A stretch of 64,000 bases of DNA, taken from assembly GCA_030549175.1 (NCBI GenBank), contig JAUKUA010000001.1, positions 5,270,001 through 5,334,000 of the forward strand, written 5' to 3'. The notes beneath the pieces were generated by a model. That model did not search any database. It was not told where the DNA came from and saw only the letters and a program-made list of their open reading frames with translations. The stretch's first letter is position 1. Each line of letters begins with the position of its first letter. A program made the translations under genes and the position numbers. Origin of the DNA: Lasiosphaeris hirsuta (taxonomy: Eukaryota > Ascomycota > Sordariomycetes > Sordariales > Lasiosphaeriaceae). This document shows, in pieces, positions 1-10,794 of the stretch.

Positions 1-247
1 GCGCTTCTCGGAGAGGCCTCGGGGCTAATTGGCCGAGCTGGTTAGCGGCTGTTCGTGAGCGCTGCTGGCTGCTGGGGCGGTCTTCGTCGAGAAGGGCGGT
101 GGTCGTCGAGAAGGGCTGGCGGCCGCGGCGGGATATGCTGGCGATGCAGGGGAATTGGGCTGTGGAAGTGTTTGTGATTGATGCTCGGTAGCTGTCGATG
201 GCGATGCTGCCGCGCCCGAGGGCGGTCTGGACGGCCTGGCGGCTCAT
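1..247 (-). CDS. 5' end of a mitochondrially targeted protein (runs off left edge)
   Basis: An open frame on the minus strand starts at ATG 247-245 and stays open for 82 codons to base 1. The N-terminus is rich in Arg, Ser and Thr with few acidic residues (begins MSRQAVQTALGRGSIAIDSY). It has a typical fungal mitochondrial presequence end, R-R-G-R-Q-P-F-S-T-T-T, near residues 43-53, after which composition becomes more acidic. This suggests import into mitochondria with cleavage around the F-S/T-T site. The mature part visible here (about 30 residues) is too short to name the protein; a mitoribosomal subunit is one possibility. A direct repeat (TCGTCGAGAAGGGC twice, about 85-115) lies inside the frame. 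Confidence 0.6.
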   Translation of the reverse strand, partial: MSRQAVQTALGRGSIAIDSYRASITNTSTAQFPCIASISRRGRQPFSTTTALLDEDRPSSQQRSRTAANQLGQLAPRPLREA

Positions 248-3200
248 CTTTCTGTTGAGCAGCTCGGATTGACGAGGCCAGACAGACCGGACGTGGCTGT
301 CACGATGGGAAAATGCTCAGGAAGCGAGGTCGTGGATTGAAATTATTGTAGGTGCTATGATTGGCTGCTTGCGATATGGTAAAGTGGGTCTCGTCCGAAC
401 TCCTCGAGCCTCAATTGTACCAATGGACGATACGCATGTATCGCACAACCTCTGTCGCTTCGGATGCAAAACATAAGATCTCCTCCCCTTTAATAAAACT
501 GGTCGGACTTACCAACCTCGGTATTTTATTTGTGATTTGGCTGGTTTATTCCTTTCCTAGAAATCTCCATTCGCATTTAGGTTGAGTCCTCACGTCTCTT
601 GGCCCTGACCAATGCCTGAGCATAAATAAATACAAGGTTGGTAACAACTACGTGACACTCAACCACATTGAACATATGAAAAATAGGGTGAATTCTCAGT
701 AAAACTATCATACGAGTATGTCCAGACTTGATTCATCAATTCGACCAATGGTGGTTCTTGATTTCCGATTGTGCGATTTCGATTCTGGTGCTTGAATAGC
801 TCGAGTTATATGCTTGGTACTGCCGTGCCCTCGAAGAAACTGGTGCTAGGCAGGCAGGGCAGACCGTCAAGCAAACCACTTGTTTGATAGAGTTGTGACG
901 ACATGCTAATAGTCTGATGTTGAGTATGGCTAGGTTAGCTTTTTGTGAGAACGGGAATGGGATTCCTTCCGCTAGAGTTGCTGACCGCTCCGTCGATTGA
1001 CAAGGTCGAGGGGAATTTGTCCCGCTTGTCCATATAGCTGTCCCATTCGGATTATTAGAGCCACCTGCCTTTCTAGATTTGGAAGGCGACTTTCCACCCA
1101 GTTGCAACATCCGTTGATGCAAACGGGAATGATCAGATGAGGCTGCCGAAAAGATGGCAGCTGAGAGACGCCGCCATGCCCAAGGTAGTTCTACCAACCT
1201 CCAGTAATTGTGGCGTCAGAACTCAGGACCCCAGGGGACTGTTGAATTCCCTACTCCTGCAGCGATGGAGAGGGGTTGACGGCATTTGAATCCTTGAAAA
1301 TAATTCGGTAACTACCCGTCCCGGTGGCTCGAGGTGTTCACATTGAACAATCTGGATATACGAAGAAAATGATACAAGTCGACGACACTCTGCAGTGTAT
1401 TTCTCTGCTACGAAAAGTCGACAGAAGACCCGTTTCGAGAAAAGGTAAGTGATGCCTAGAGGGCTGGAGGCCCAAGTTGTCGGGTCCACTATCCACTCTT
1501 GTCTACCTGCCTTACCAAGATCGGGAAGGAAGCAGCCATAGGTACCTAGCCGAGACGTGGGTCGGCCCCGCTGTGCTGTCTTCGGCCTGCCCGACTACCT
1601 CCCCCAGAATGGAAAGGGCTCCAAAGGACTCCAGGCTCAAAGACTTTACCTCACTTCAAGCCCTCGTTTCTGAAACGTCCTCCTTCCACCGGTTTGATGT
1701 GCCCGTACAATCTTTGGTAATTCCTAGCGCCTTGACTACAAACGACCCCAATCGCTGCTCATCTCCACACAAAATATCGCGGCCACGCTCGGGACTCCCA
1801 CGACAGGAATCTGCATCCACCAGGCTGGACCGGGCGGTTTCCCGCCAACATCTCCAAATCCCGAAACCCCACAGCTGCAGCAGCACACTCACTCTACACA
1901 CCAGTATCGGTATCCTCCCAGGTGGAGCAGAGCTTGCTCGGAATACCTCATGCGGGTGATAGTGGGTTTCTGGGCTGGACAACGCTGATTCCCCTTGGCC
2001 GTGTGTTACCTAATGTCTATGTGTGGGGATAGGATTGTGCAACCAGCAGCTATTATCACGCCGCGAACGTAGGCGACTAGTACATACGCGGTACCCATCC
2101 TCTGGTTCGTAGCAACGCATGTTTTCCAGCCAGCTGGTAAGTCATATTGGCAGAATTAGCGAAGTTTTTACAGATATCTTCAACCACGCCAAGAAACGTT
2201 TGAGCACAAATCCTTACGAATAGTAGGCAAATATCGGCATATCAGTTGGCTTTGGACCGTGGCCATTTAAACTACAAAATACGGCACCAAAAACACGGCA
2301 AACCCCCGCCGCATGCACATCATGTTGGAAACGGCCGATCACCGCCTCATGATCCGGCCAATCCACCAGGATTGACCCGCTGTTTGGGGGGAAAATCGGG
2401 CCGTCATTCCGCTGCAGCACGAGTTGCCTAGTAGTGTGCCAGTCTTACAAAACGTCTACTCGGTTTTTGAAATGGTCCTTTCCTTTCCGACTCCTCCGAT
2501 TGCTCTACCGCCTGCCGCCTGCCGCTGCCGCTCCTACAAGGCAGCTATGCCGTGTTGATCAGCACCACATTGTGGATTCGGTTATCAGGTCCTCCTCTTG
2601 ATGAGGGGGGAAGTGAAGCTCGCAGTTTGAAAGCCCGAAAAAGCCGAGAACGCCAACGTTGCTAGACTTTGCTAGCTCGGCTAGCCCAGGCCCAAAGAGA
2701 CACCGCCGTGTTCACACGATACTTCCCAAGACTGGTGGCCCGTATATTTTGTGCTAGACACTGAACGCCCTTAAATTCGGCGACTTGAACGATGTTGCTA
2801 GTGCGACACGGCCATCGCAAGCATCAACCACACATTCAGCCATTCGACCCCTGACAATCGGCAGCCAGTTTTAACGGACAAGGTCTTGCAAGACCGTCTG
2901 TGTTGCCACGTTGTACGGGGTAGCCTCGACCGATCTGCAAAGCCTAGATACTCCATCGGCCGAGCTAGAGACGCAGGTTACAGTTCTAGGATCTTTTCTG
3001 CCTTGGAACCTCGTGCGACGCGAAACGTTCGACCTCTCATTACCTTTGGCTAACATTTGTTATGGAGGAGTTTGGCAGTGGCTGGATGTCCAAAACTTGC
3101 AATGATCGTCAGAGTGCTTAATGCCCAGATCTCTAGGGACTTTCTGCCGCTTGATGATGCTAACCAAACACCAAAACTACTACCGCTCGCATCCCCCCAC

Positions 3201-3873
3201 TCGGTCATCTCTTGCTGCTTATTCGCAAGCTTATGACTTACGGAATATCCATGAGGGACGTCTCACTAGCTAGGAAGCTAGCCGATGCTACGGCTCACGG
3301 TCCGATATGGCTGTTACTCCCGGGAGCAACAAGTAAGGGGACTAAGATCGAAACGTCAAGTGACACGGCTTGGTAGCTCAAAGATGTTGACCTTTAGGAC
3401 CAATTCTCCCCTGTTCCGGTCCCCACATCGCGGCCGCTTTCGAGCGTTTCCTGATCGACCTGGTTTTGTCCTGCCCCATAATCGTGCACTACCTCCCATG
3501 CCTCAGCGAGGGAGGGTCCGGCTATCCTAATGGATGGGGTCATTTCCTAGCAAACCCTGCTTCGTCAACTTTCACGGCTTTTTCCGTTACCCTGCCTATG
3601 CCCTCCTCTACAGCCATTTCTTATCTCACGGTTAATGTTCGGGTTCTGCTCTGAGCTCCTGTGTGACTTATATACGAATGGTCCCCCTCCATTTCATGTT
3701 TCATGTTGAACTCGAGGAGAACAACAAGCTCTATCGACTTACTTGACTCAGTTTGACCTATCCGTGCTGTGGTCCTCCACTCCTAGTCTTCTTAATCCAA
3801 ACCACCACTCCAGATACCAAAACGTCATCTCTACCTTGCCACCTTGACAGAGTATTGAGGTGTAAAGCAAAAG
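248..3873. other. 3.6 kb without a supported gene
   Basis: Only short, overlapping, poorly coding frames are present on both strands (largest about 160 codons at 1477-1959 plus and 153 codons at 736-1197 minus), and none has a recognisable motif or a consistent splice pattern. The segment holds the promoter of the left-edge gene (5' side) and of the beta-glucosidase (3' side). I see no tRNA, transposon ends or large repeat in it. Confidence 0.6.
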
Positions 3874-6862
3874 ATGTCCACGCTTGAACAAGTCGGCAAT
3901 CCTCTTGGTGTCGACCCAACTCCTGTTGAGAGCATAGACACAAACACGACCCCGGGAACTGAGTTGTCGCCGCCGGGTAGCCTCTTCCAGAATGGTTATT
4001 CGAAGACCGAAAGACTACCATCTAGGGAGAAGTTGGCAACCCTGACGCAAGAAGAAAAGGTACACTACATCAAGCTTTGACGCACATTCTAGGGGAACTA
4101 ACAAGTGGCAGGTATCATTACTCACTGCTGCAGATGCCTGGAGAACAAAAGCAATCCCTTCCAAAAACATCCCAGCCGTGAAGACAAGCGACGGGCCAAA
4201 TGGTGCTCGGGGTGGGGTATTTGTAGGTGGGACGAAAGTGAGTTTCCCTTACCATTGTGTGTCTTGCAAGTATTTATTTGTTGTCGGTTCAGGCCGCCCT
4301 TTTCCCATGTGGTGTCTCGCTAGCCGCGACATGGAACAAGGACATTCTCCACCAAGTCGGCCAGCATCTTGCTGAGGAAGTCAAAGCACGGTCGGCTAAC
4401 GTACTTCTCGCGCCAACGATGTGTTTGCATCGGCATCCACTTGGTGGCCGGAATTTTGAGTCATTCTCAGAGGACCCCCTTTTGACGGGCAAGCTGGCTG
4501 CCCAGTATATTCGGGGTCTCCAGGAAGGCGGTGTTGCGGCCACTGTCAAACGTACGTTCGTTTGCTTCTAGACTCGAATTCTGTTCACTTGTAGTTTTGT
4601 AGAAGCTGACTCGGGATAGATTTTGTTGCGAATGAACAAGAAACCAACAGACTGACTGTTGACGCAAAGGTTGCCGAGCGGCCATTGCGCGAGCTCTACC
4701 TGCGGCCGTTTGAGATTGCAGTTCGCGAAGCTAAACCTTGGGCTTTCATGACCTCATATAATCTTGTGAACGGTGTTCACTCTGATATGAACACGCATGT
4801 CTTGAAGGACATCCTTCGCGGGGAGTGGCAATATGATGGGTGAGTGGCATTGAGCTCCCTGCACGCTACGTGGTTCTCTGATTGGCTAACCAACTTGGCT
4901 TTCAGTGCTGTGATTTCAGACTGGACCGGCACAAACTCGACGGCTGAGTCTCTTAAGGCTGGTTTGGATATTGAGTTCCCGCACTCGACTAAATGGCGGT
5001 ATGAGAAGCTTATCGGAGCTCTCAGGGACGGCAAGATCACCCAAGACGATATCGATCGGGCTGTTGAGAATGTCCTTACCCTTGTGGAGCGCACCAAAGG
5101 TAGCGACCTGTCGCCCGAGGCCGAGGAGAGGGAGGATAACCGAGAGGAAACTCGGAACCTCATTCGAGAGGCCGGTGTTCAGGGGCTTACCCTTCTCAAG
5201 AACCAAGGTTCCATTCTGCCTATCGATCCTGAGACCACGACAGTGGCTATCATTGGCCCCAACGCCAAAAAAGCTAACGCTGGCGGCGGCGGCAGCGCTG
5301 CCGTCAACCCTTACTACAATACCATCCCCCTTGACAGCATCCGCGAGGTAGCCCAGAAGCCCGTCACATACGCCACAGGATGCCACATTCACAAATGGCT
5401 TCCAGTAGCCTCGCCTCTCTGTACTGATAAGGATGGAGATCAGGGAGTGACGATTGAGTGGTTTAAGGGTGACAAGTTCAAGGGGGGACCGGCTGTCACA
5501 CAAAGGCGGCCCAATACTGACTTGTTCCTCTGGGACTCGGTGCCGGTTGCAGATGTCGGCAAGCAGTGGTCGGCAATCGTAACAACGAACTTGACGGCTC
5601 CTACTACAGGCAAGCACACCATCGCATTCTTGACTGTGGGGCCTGGCCGCTTGTTTGTCAACGGCAAGCTGGCTCTGAATCTATGGGACTGGACAGAGGA
5701 GGCCGATACGATGTACGACAGCTCGTTTGACCACTTCTTTGACGTTGTCATGGAGGCAGGCAGTTCTATTGAGCTGCGTGTCGAGATGACGAATGAGCTG
5801 CGACCGTTTGAAAAGCAGGCGAAGACTGGCATGACGCACAATCATGGTGGTTGCAGGATTGGGTTCAAGGAGGAGGACACGATCGACTATCTGCAAGAGG
5901 CGGTTGATGCGGCCAAGGCGGCGGACGTTGCCATCGTGGTTGTTGGCCTCGATGCCGAGTGGGAGTCGGAAGGCTATGATCGCCACACAATGGACCTGCC
6001 TTCGGACGGGAGCCAGGATCACCTCATCGAGGCTGTGCTGAAGGCCAACCCGAGAACCGTTGTCGTTAACCAGTCAGGTTCTCCTGTGTCAATGCCGTGG
6101 GCTGACCGTGTCCCGGCTATTCTGCAAGCCTGGTATCAAGGACAGGAGGCTGGCAATGCCCTTGCTGATGTCCTTTTTGGCCTGAGAAATCCGAGCGGGA
6201 AACTTCCGGTATGTTTTTTCTTCTTTCTCTTGGGTCAACGGCTCGAACTAACCACTGAAATAGTGCACATTCCCTCGACGAATCGAGGATACGCCTGCCT
6301 TTCACAACTGGCCGGGCGAGAACCTCGAGGTCATCTACGGTGAAGGTCTGTACATTGGCTACCGCCACTACGACCGCGTCCAGGTCGCCCCCCTATTCCC
6401 ATTTGGACATGGCCTGTCGTACACGGCGTTCGAGTACGGCCGACCATCGCTTAGCTCGAAGGTATTGACAGAGAACGGTGCCATCGATGTCACTGTCGCT
6501 GTTAGCAACGTCGGAGACGTCGCCGGGTTGGAAACGGTGCAGATCTACGTGCGGGACGAGAAGTCGCGCTTGCCGAGGCCGGAGAAGGAGCTCGTCGCAT
6601 TTGAGAAGGTGGAGCTTGCGCCGGGTGAGACGAAGCACCTGACAATCAAGCTCGATAAGTATGCGGTGGGCTACTATGATACGGCGATCAGCAAGTGGAT
6701 TTCGGAGGAGGGTAGGTTCGAAGCTTTGGTTGGAGCCTCGGCGGCGGATATCAAGTACGTTGATGTGTTCTGTCTGGTTATTCGTGGGTGACTGCTAACA
6801 ATCATTGCTCTAGGTACTCTGCTTATTTTGAGGTTGAGAAGTCGTTTACTTGGATTTTCTGA
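3874..6862 (+). CDS. GH3 beta-glucosidase with PA14 insertion
   Basis: Seven exons: 3874-4059, 4112-4237, 4293-4551, 4620-4839, 4906-6208, 6264-6754, 6814-6862; all introns are GT-AG and phases join to 877 residues. The protein hydrolyses terminal beta-glucosyl residues. Visible GH3 landmarks are S-D-G-P-N-G-A-R-G (88-96), K-H-F-V-A-N (190-195), the nucleophile motif V-I-S-D-W with Asp at about 269, a PA14-like carbohydrate-binding insert roughly 400-550, L-L-K-N-Q-G, and the C-terminal G-H-G-L-S-Y-T plus fibronectin-III-like region. The length fits PA14-containing fungal GH3 enzymes. There is no signal peptide at the chosen start (begins MSTLEQVGNPLG), so an intracellular or non-classically secreted enzyme, such as those acting on imported cellobiose or glycosides, is inferred. 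The last exon encodes only 16 residues and depends on a correct final splice. Confidence 0.93.
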
Positions 6863-7392
6863 GGTGCTGGATTGGCCTTTGGAGTCTGCGGAGTCTGAGC
6901 CGTCGGTTTCTACCTTAGGCATCAGGGGTAAATCAATATAACCTCCCCTTGCTCCACTCGCTCTCCTTCCACGTTTTTTCTAAGCGCACAACATTACCTA
7001 CCTATAATCCTGTACCAAATGCACACGCTGATATGGCCAGTTGCATGGAGAGGTCATCCGCTGTGTAGCTTTGTGCATGTGAAAAAGTCGGCGAAACTCT
7101 CTAAACACAGTGGCCCTATAGTTGGCGTGACACTGGCTCAACATGTCATGAGGCTCCGGGCGTGACACCCCGGGAGATGCAAATGTTCTCATCACCTACC
7201 CTCCATACACAGGACACAATTCTGCACGATATCAATACATACGATCACACCTACTGGAAAAGTCATGGTCGTGTTTACATAAGTAGGGCTTATCCACTAC
7301 CCTACCTTCCCACCTGCAATCACCCCCACAATCACTCTGCTGCAGCCCTGTTCCTTCCATCACCAACAAGCAGCGAAGCAATTGCCCTATAA
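6863..7392. other. Intergenic; contains motif copy A
   Basis: 3' flank of the beta-glucosidase followed by the left border of a decayed island. It carries the first of three related ~34-bp motifs (7257-7290). A short imperfect duplication starting CCTGTTCCTTCC (about 7347 and again about 7397) leads into the broken gene that follows. Confidence 0.5.
7257..7290 (+). repeat. Dispersed ~34-bp motif, copy A
   Basis: It reads AAAAGTCATGGTCGTG then TTTACATAAGTAGGGCT. Related copies occur at 8810-8843 and 8987-9019 in the same orientation and bracket the broken gene at 7393-8636. Identity is obvious by eye but not perfect, so these are old or degenerate copies. The nature (element end, regulatory block or subtelomeric satellite) is unknown. 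Confidence 0.65.
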
Positions 7393-8636
7393 CACCTGTT
7401 CCTTCCGTCGTCAATAAGAAAGCGAGCCCTATTTCTTACAGTCGCCCTAGGTGCACGCACGTTCTATCTTCATCATCAAAGCCATCCGCCCACATGGCTT
7501 GACAAAAGAACAATCGCCCAGCTCGATCGGCTGTCTCTCTACCCGGTAACGCCTCCAGAGACAGCATCCCCTAACTCCCCCACACCGTCTGCGAGCTTCC
7601 CGGTCTCAGACGTCGATAAGATTATCGCCGAAATTCACAATCGCATCTATGGTCAAGTCCAAGTTGAAGAGGAGTGGTGGTGCATCAGCCTTAGCCTTGA
7701 CGAGTTTAAGGCTTTTGAGGCACGTTTTGAAGCGGAAGGGGACCACCGTTGGCCAAAGTAGGTAACCTACTACTCGTCATCTAACATTGCATTAACTAAC
7801 CTTTGATTAGGTACGACTACTTCCCTGACATCGCTAAGTTCGTCCTACGTATGGCGGGTGATCTCCATGAAACTGTCATCGACGGATATAAGACCCAGAT
7901 CACAAGACAGCTATTTACCATCGAGCAGGGTAACGACAAAGTCGCTGCCCATTTCGCTCAGGGCATACGCGGAAAGGGAAGCATCAAGGTTGAGAGTGAG
8001 GATGGTGGTCGCCATTACCCGAACAGGACATGGATGCATAAAGATGCGACAGAACTTGGTGTCATTCTGGAGGTCTCACATTTGCAAGAACGCCAAGATT
8101 TACCGTTCCTAGCAGACAGTTACATTCTAGGTTCTAATGGGTTGACCTAGATGGTCATCGGGGTTGACCTTGAGTACCGGAACAAGGGAAAAGAAGCAAA
8201 AGTTATAGTATGGCGACCAAAAAAGACCAAGAAAAAGGTGAAAACGACACTTCAGACAAAGAAGACCTTCGAGGGCATTTTTCGGAATGCAGATGGGAGT
8301 TTGGCCAATGGCAAACGGAACCTCCGGATTTGGTTGAAGGATTTCGGTAACAAGCTTGATTGTCCCGGAATCCAAAAGGTCCAGGGGGCAATTACCATCT
8401 CCTTTACTCAGCTATATGAGATGTTACAGGAGGGTGAGGCTATGGAGCAGACACGGAAGCGGAAGCGGGGGTCGGGTGAGGTTCTCGCAGGAAGTAAGAA
8501 GCGAATGGTCCGCCCAGCGCCAGGGAGACTTTTACAACCTCAGATGAGGAACGGTTCGGGGCAGCCAAAGAAGAAGCCGAGAAGCAACTCAGTGATCAGG
8601 ATAGAGACTATATCCCAGAATAGGATTATATCTTAG
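7393..8636 (+). pseudogene. Broken conserved fungal gene of unknown function
   Basis: The frame is open from the stop at 7390-7392 through 7757, then a GT-AG intron 7758-7810, then continues 7811-8636. In that frame TAG at 8148-8150 interrupts the sequence between ...LGSNGLT and MVIGVDLEYR. The two halves are in the same frame and read as one domain. The protein has a basic, Lys/Arg-rich tail after a compact region with W-M-H-K-D-A, G-V-I-L-E-V-S and V-I-V-W-R-P. The layout resembles fungal proteins with a restriction-endonuclease-like fold (D...E-V-S in place of D...E-x-K); that assignment is my inference. No good ATG is visible for the upstream exon. A CAG-to-TAG change would explain the stop. 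Alternatives are translation of the 3' half from the ATG at 8151 or stop readthrough. Confidence 0.6.
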
Positions 8637-8809
8637 GTAGGTGGTGAAGATAGAGCTTATAGAACTAATAGACCTTAATACGCTTAGACTAAGATTTCGT
8701 CCATAGATCAGTAGGGGGCCGGTCTCAGTTGTATCTCATTTTCCGGGCTTTATACCGTTTTCTGGGCTCCCAAGCTTCCACATTCGGCGTACTTTGTATG
8801 ATACGTGGG

Positions 8810-8843
8810 AAAACTCATGGTCCCGTCTTCACATATGTAGGGC
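8810..8843 (+). repeat. Dispersed ~34-bp motif, copy B
   Basis: AAAACTCATGGTCCCG then TCTTCACATATGTAGGGCT; it is followed by a telomere-like sequence at 8871-8885. Confidence 0.7.
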
Positions 8844-8870
8844 TGTGGGGCGCCCAGGTTTTTTCTTCTA

Positions 8871-8885
8871 TTAACCCTAACCCTT
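8871..8885 (+). repeat. Interstitial telomere-like repeat
   Basis: TTAACCCTAACCCTT matches two units of the fungal telomere repeat (CCCTAA/TTAGGG) in an internal position. Confidence 0.6.
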
Positions 8886-8986
8886 CATTTCACGTCATAG
8901 CCTACTGGGAGATCTAAAAAACGGAGCCGATGTAGCCACCGCTTTTCTCAGACACCGTTAAAAGACAGAGGAGTACCGGTCTTCTC

Positions 8987-9019
8987 AAAAGTCATGGTCA
9001 TGTTTTCACATGTGGGGCT
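8987..9019 (+). repeat. Dispersed ~34-bp motif, copy C
   Basis: AAAAGTCATGGTCATG then TTTTCACATGTGGGGCT; closest to copy B, 144 bp downstream of it, and again followed by a telomere-like stretch. Confidence 0.7.
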
Positions 9020-9030
9020 TCGTTTTGTAA

Positions 9031-9045
9031 TTAACCCTAACCCTT
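9031..9045 (+). repeat. Interstitial telomere-like repeat
   Basis: TTAACCCTAACCCTT, the same 15 bases as at 8871-8885 and in the same relative position after a motif copy. Confidence 0.6.
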
Positions 9046-9146
9046 TACCTTGGCGCCGGGGCGATATCCCGGTTTTAGTGATACAGACCGTAAACACGTT
9101 CATCTATCTAGATGTTCCCTCACATAGCTTGCTTGACCTACGGCAC

Positions 9147-10355
9147 CTAGCCCCTCTCTGAAACGTTGCCGTACTTGCCGTCTTCCTCGGCATCCGAATC
9201 TATCTGCTTCTCCGAGTCTATATAGTCAGCAAGCCGGTCAAACAGCTCAAACTCCATCCTCTCAGCGGCTTTCGGACCGTTCCGGATTTCCCCCATCATG
9301 TCTTCACCTGGGGGGAAGTCGTGCTTGAAACAAGGCTCTCCAGCTCCCTTCATATTTGTAAGGACTGCTTGCCGGAAATGCCATTGGAGAAGTATGGCCA
9401 AAGGACGCCGTGGGTCATTTAGAAGGCGAGCATCCAGGAAAGTTCCCGCGATATTTTTTTTGTTTCTCTGGAAACAAATAATCTTATAACTATCCTAGAT
9501 TTAAATTAGATAATATCATTTCTTATTATTAGGTAAAACCTACGTCAGGTTTAATAGAGAAGTTATAGGTGTCGAATAATTGTTGTACATCGCTTCGGAG
9601 GAGTAAGCCATTCTGTACTGAATTGATCGACCTTCCCGGAGAGCTCTGAGACGGTAGGATAGTGATTCGCTGATCCCAACACTCTGTATTCCACTGTTGT
9701 TGGAACGCAAGAGGGAAGATGTGTGCAGCTTCAAAACCTTCCCTTAACTCAAACTCCTTATTTGTATTTCTTCCTTTGTCACAACACAACGTCCATCTCG
9801 CTCTCGTACTTGATCCTTAAACGCTTGCATCCGCGTTCTCGACCGAGATACTCGAACTTGGGGGGCATCGGCAGTTTGCTTAATTGTATTAGTAATTATG
9901 ATTATAAAGCATTAGGAAACGTACCTGGACGGTACCATCGGCCACGAAAAATATGCCCCAGGCAGGAGAGGTTGTGTGTCTTTGGCGGCTGTCTCGCCAT
10001 TGTCGTCTTGGAGGATAAAGTGGCCTGGGGGCGGCGAGACGTCGATGATGATGTTGACGATGGCGTAGAGGTTGGCGTTGGTCATACCAGCAGTGAGTAC
10101 TAGGGCACCTAGCAAAGTATCAAAGTCCTGGAGGTCGTAGATGAAGATGTCGCGGGCGAGAGCCCGAACTTCTGACATTTTACCTTGGAAGATAAATGGG
10201 GAAATGGGATTTGGCTGGGCGGAAGCACCTATTTTGCCGGCCCTAACTAGGCGGTGAAGTGAAGGCGGTGGGTGGCTCCGTGCGCCACATGCAATCCCAT
10301 TTTCTGGACTTAGTAGGGATGGCAAGGATGGTTGGCTGGTTGGCTGGCTCTCCAT
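9147..10355 (-). pseudogene. Fungal HNH-nuclease-family gene, two frameshifts as read
   Basis: Start ATG is 10355-10353. Exons are 10355-9925, 9878-9544 and 9494-9147; both introns are GT-AG and the first has a TACTAAT-type branch point. Exon 3 reads cleanly to the stop. Exon 1 breaks at the T5 run (plus 9947-9951): ...LLPGAYF must shift by one base to continue as F-V-A-D-G-T-V-Q. Exon 2 breaks again near 9757-9778 between R-E-R-D-G-R-C-V-V-T-K and G-F-E-A-A-H-I-F-P-L-A-F. Exon 1 (431 nt) and exon 2 (335 nt) each become divisible by three with one added base. The family pattern (E-A-A-H-I-F-P, then N-G-L-L-L-R-S-D, then L-F-D) is clear, but the His normally found before L-F-D is Gln (R-S-D-V-Q-Q-L-F-D). 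The gene is therefore either decayed or misread; nuclease activity is doubtful in both cases. Confidence 0.75.
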
Positions 10356-10794
10356 GGCTGGTGCATGATCCTGTGTCAGTTGCCAAGACCCAGCAAGACG
10401 GCCCTGGCTGAAATGCTAGGCAGCTGACGACGTGCGATCAATTCGAGCTCTTGCATCGCATCTTAGCTCAAGCAGAAACACGCAACTCTTTCACAACGGC
10501 ATTGCAAAACTGGCCTCTTCTGATTGTTCGCCCCCGCTATTTCTCGCACCGACGACCGACGACCGAACTCGTATCGCCGCTACCGGTTCTGCCACACCCG
10601 AGGCCAGATCTTGCAGCGCATCACTTGCGCAGTAGCCACATCTCCCGATTTCTGGGTCGCCCCTTGTCTTGAACACCTGTCGCCCATTGCTTCGAGCCCA
10701 GAACCTAGCGACGCTCCTTTTTTTCTCCCGCGGGTGTTTCATCCGTCAGGATCCATTGCGCTGTAGTTGAGTAGGGGGATGGCTGCGCACCGCA
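10356..10794. other. Divergent intergenic region
   Basis: Shared 5' region of the HNH-family gene (minus) and the Cdc1/Ted1-like gene (plus). Only short overlapping frames occur; nothing else is supported. Confidence 0.6.

Larger units (their letters stand above)
8637..9146. other. Repeat-bearing spacer of the decayed island
   Basis: No coding frame is supported. The segment contains motif copies B and C, each followed 27 bp and 11 bp later by a telomere-like TTAACCCTAACCC stretch (8871-8885 and 9031-9045). Confidence 0.6.

Noticed and set aside
1477..1959. 160-codon frame, plus strand
   Set aside because: Low-information Ser/Pro-rich translation with no domain, overlapped by a minus-strand frame of equal quality.
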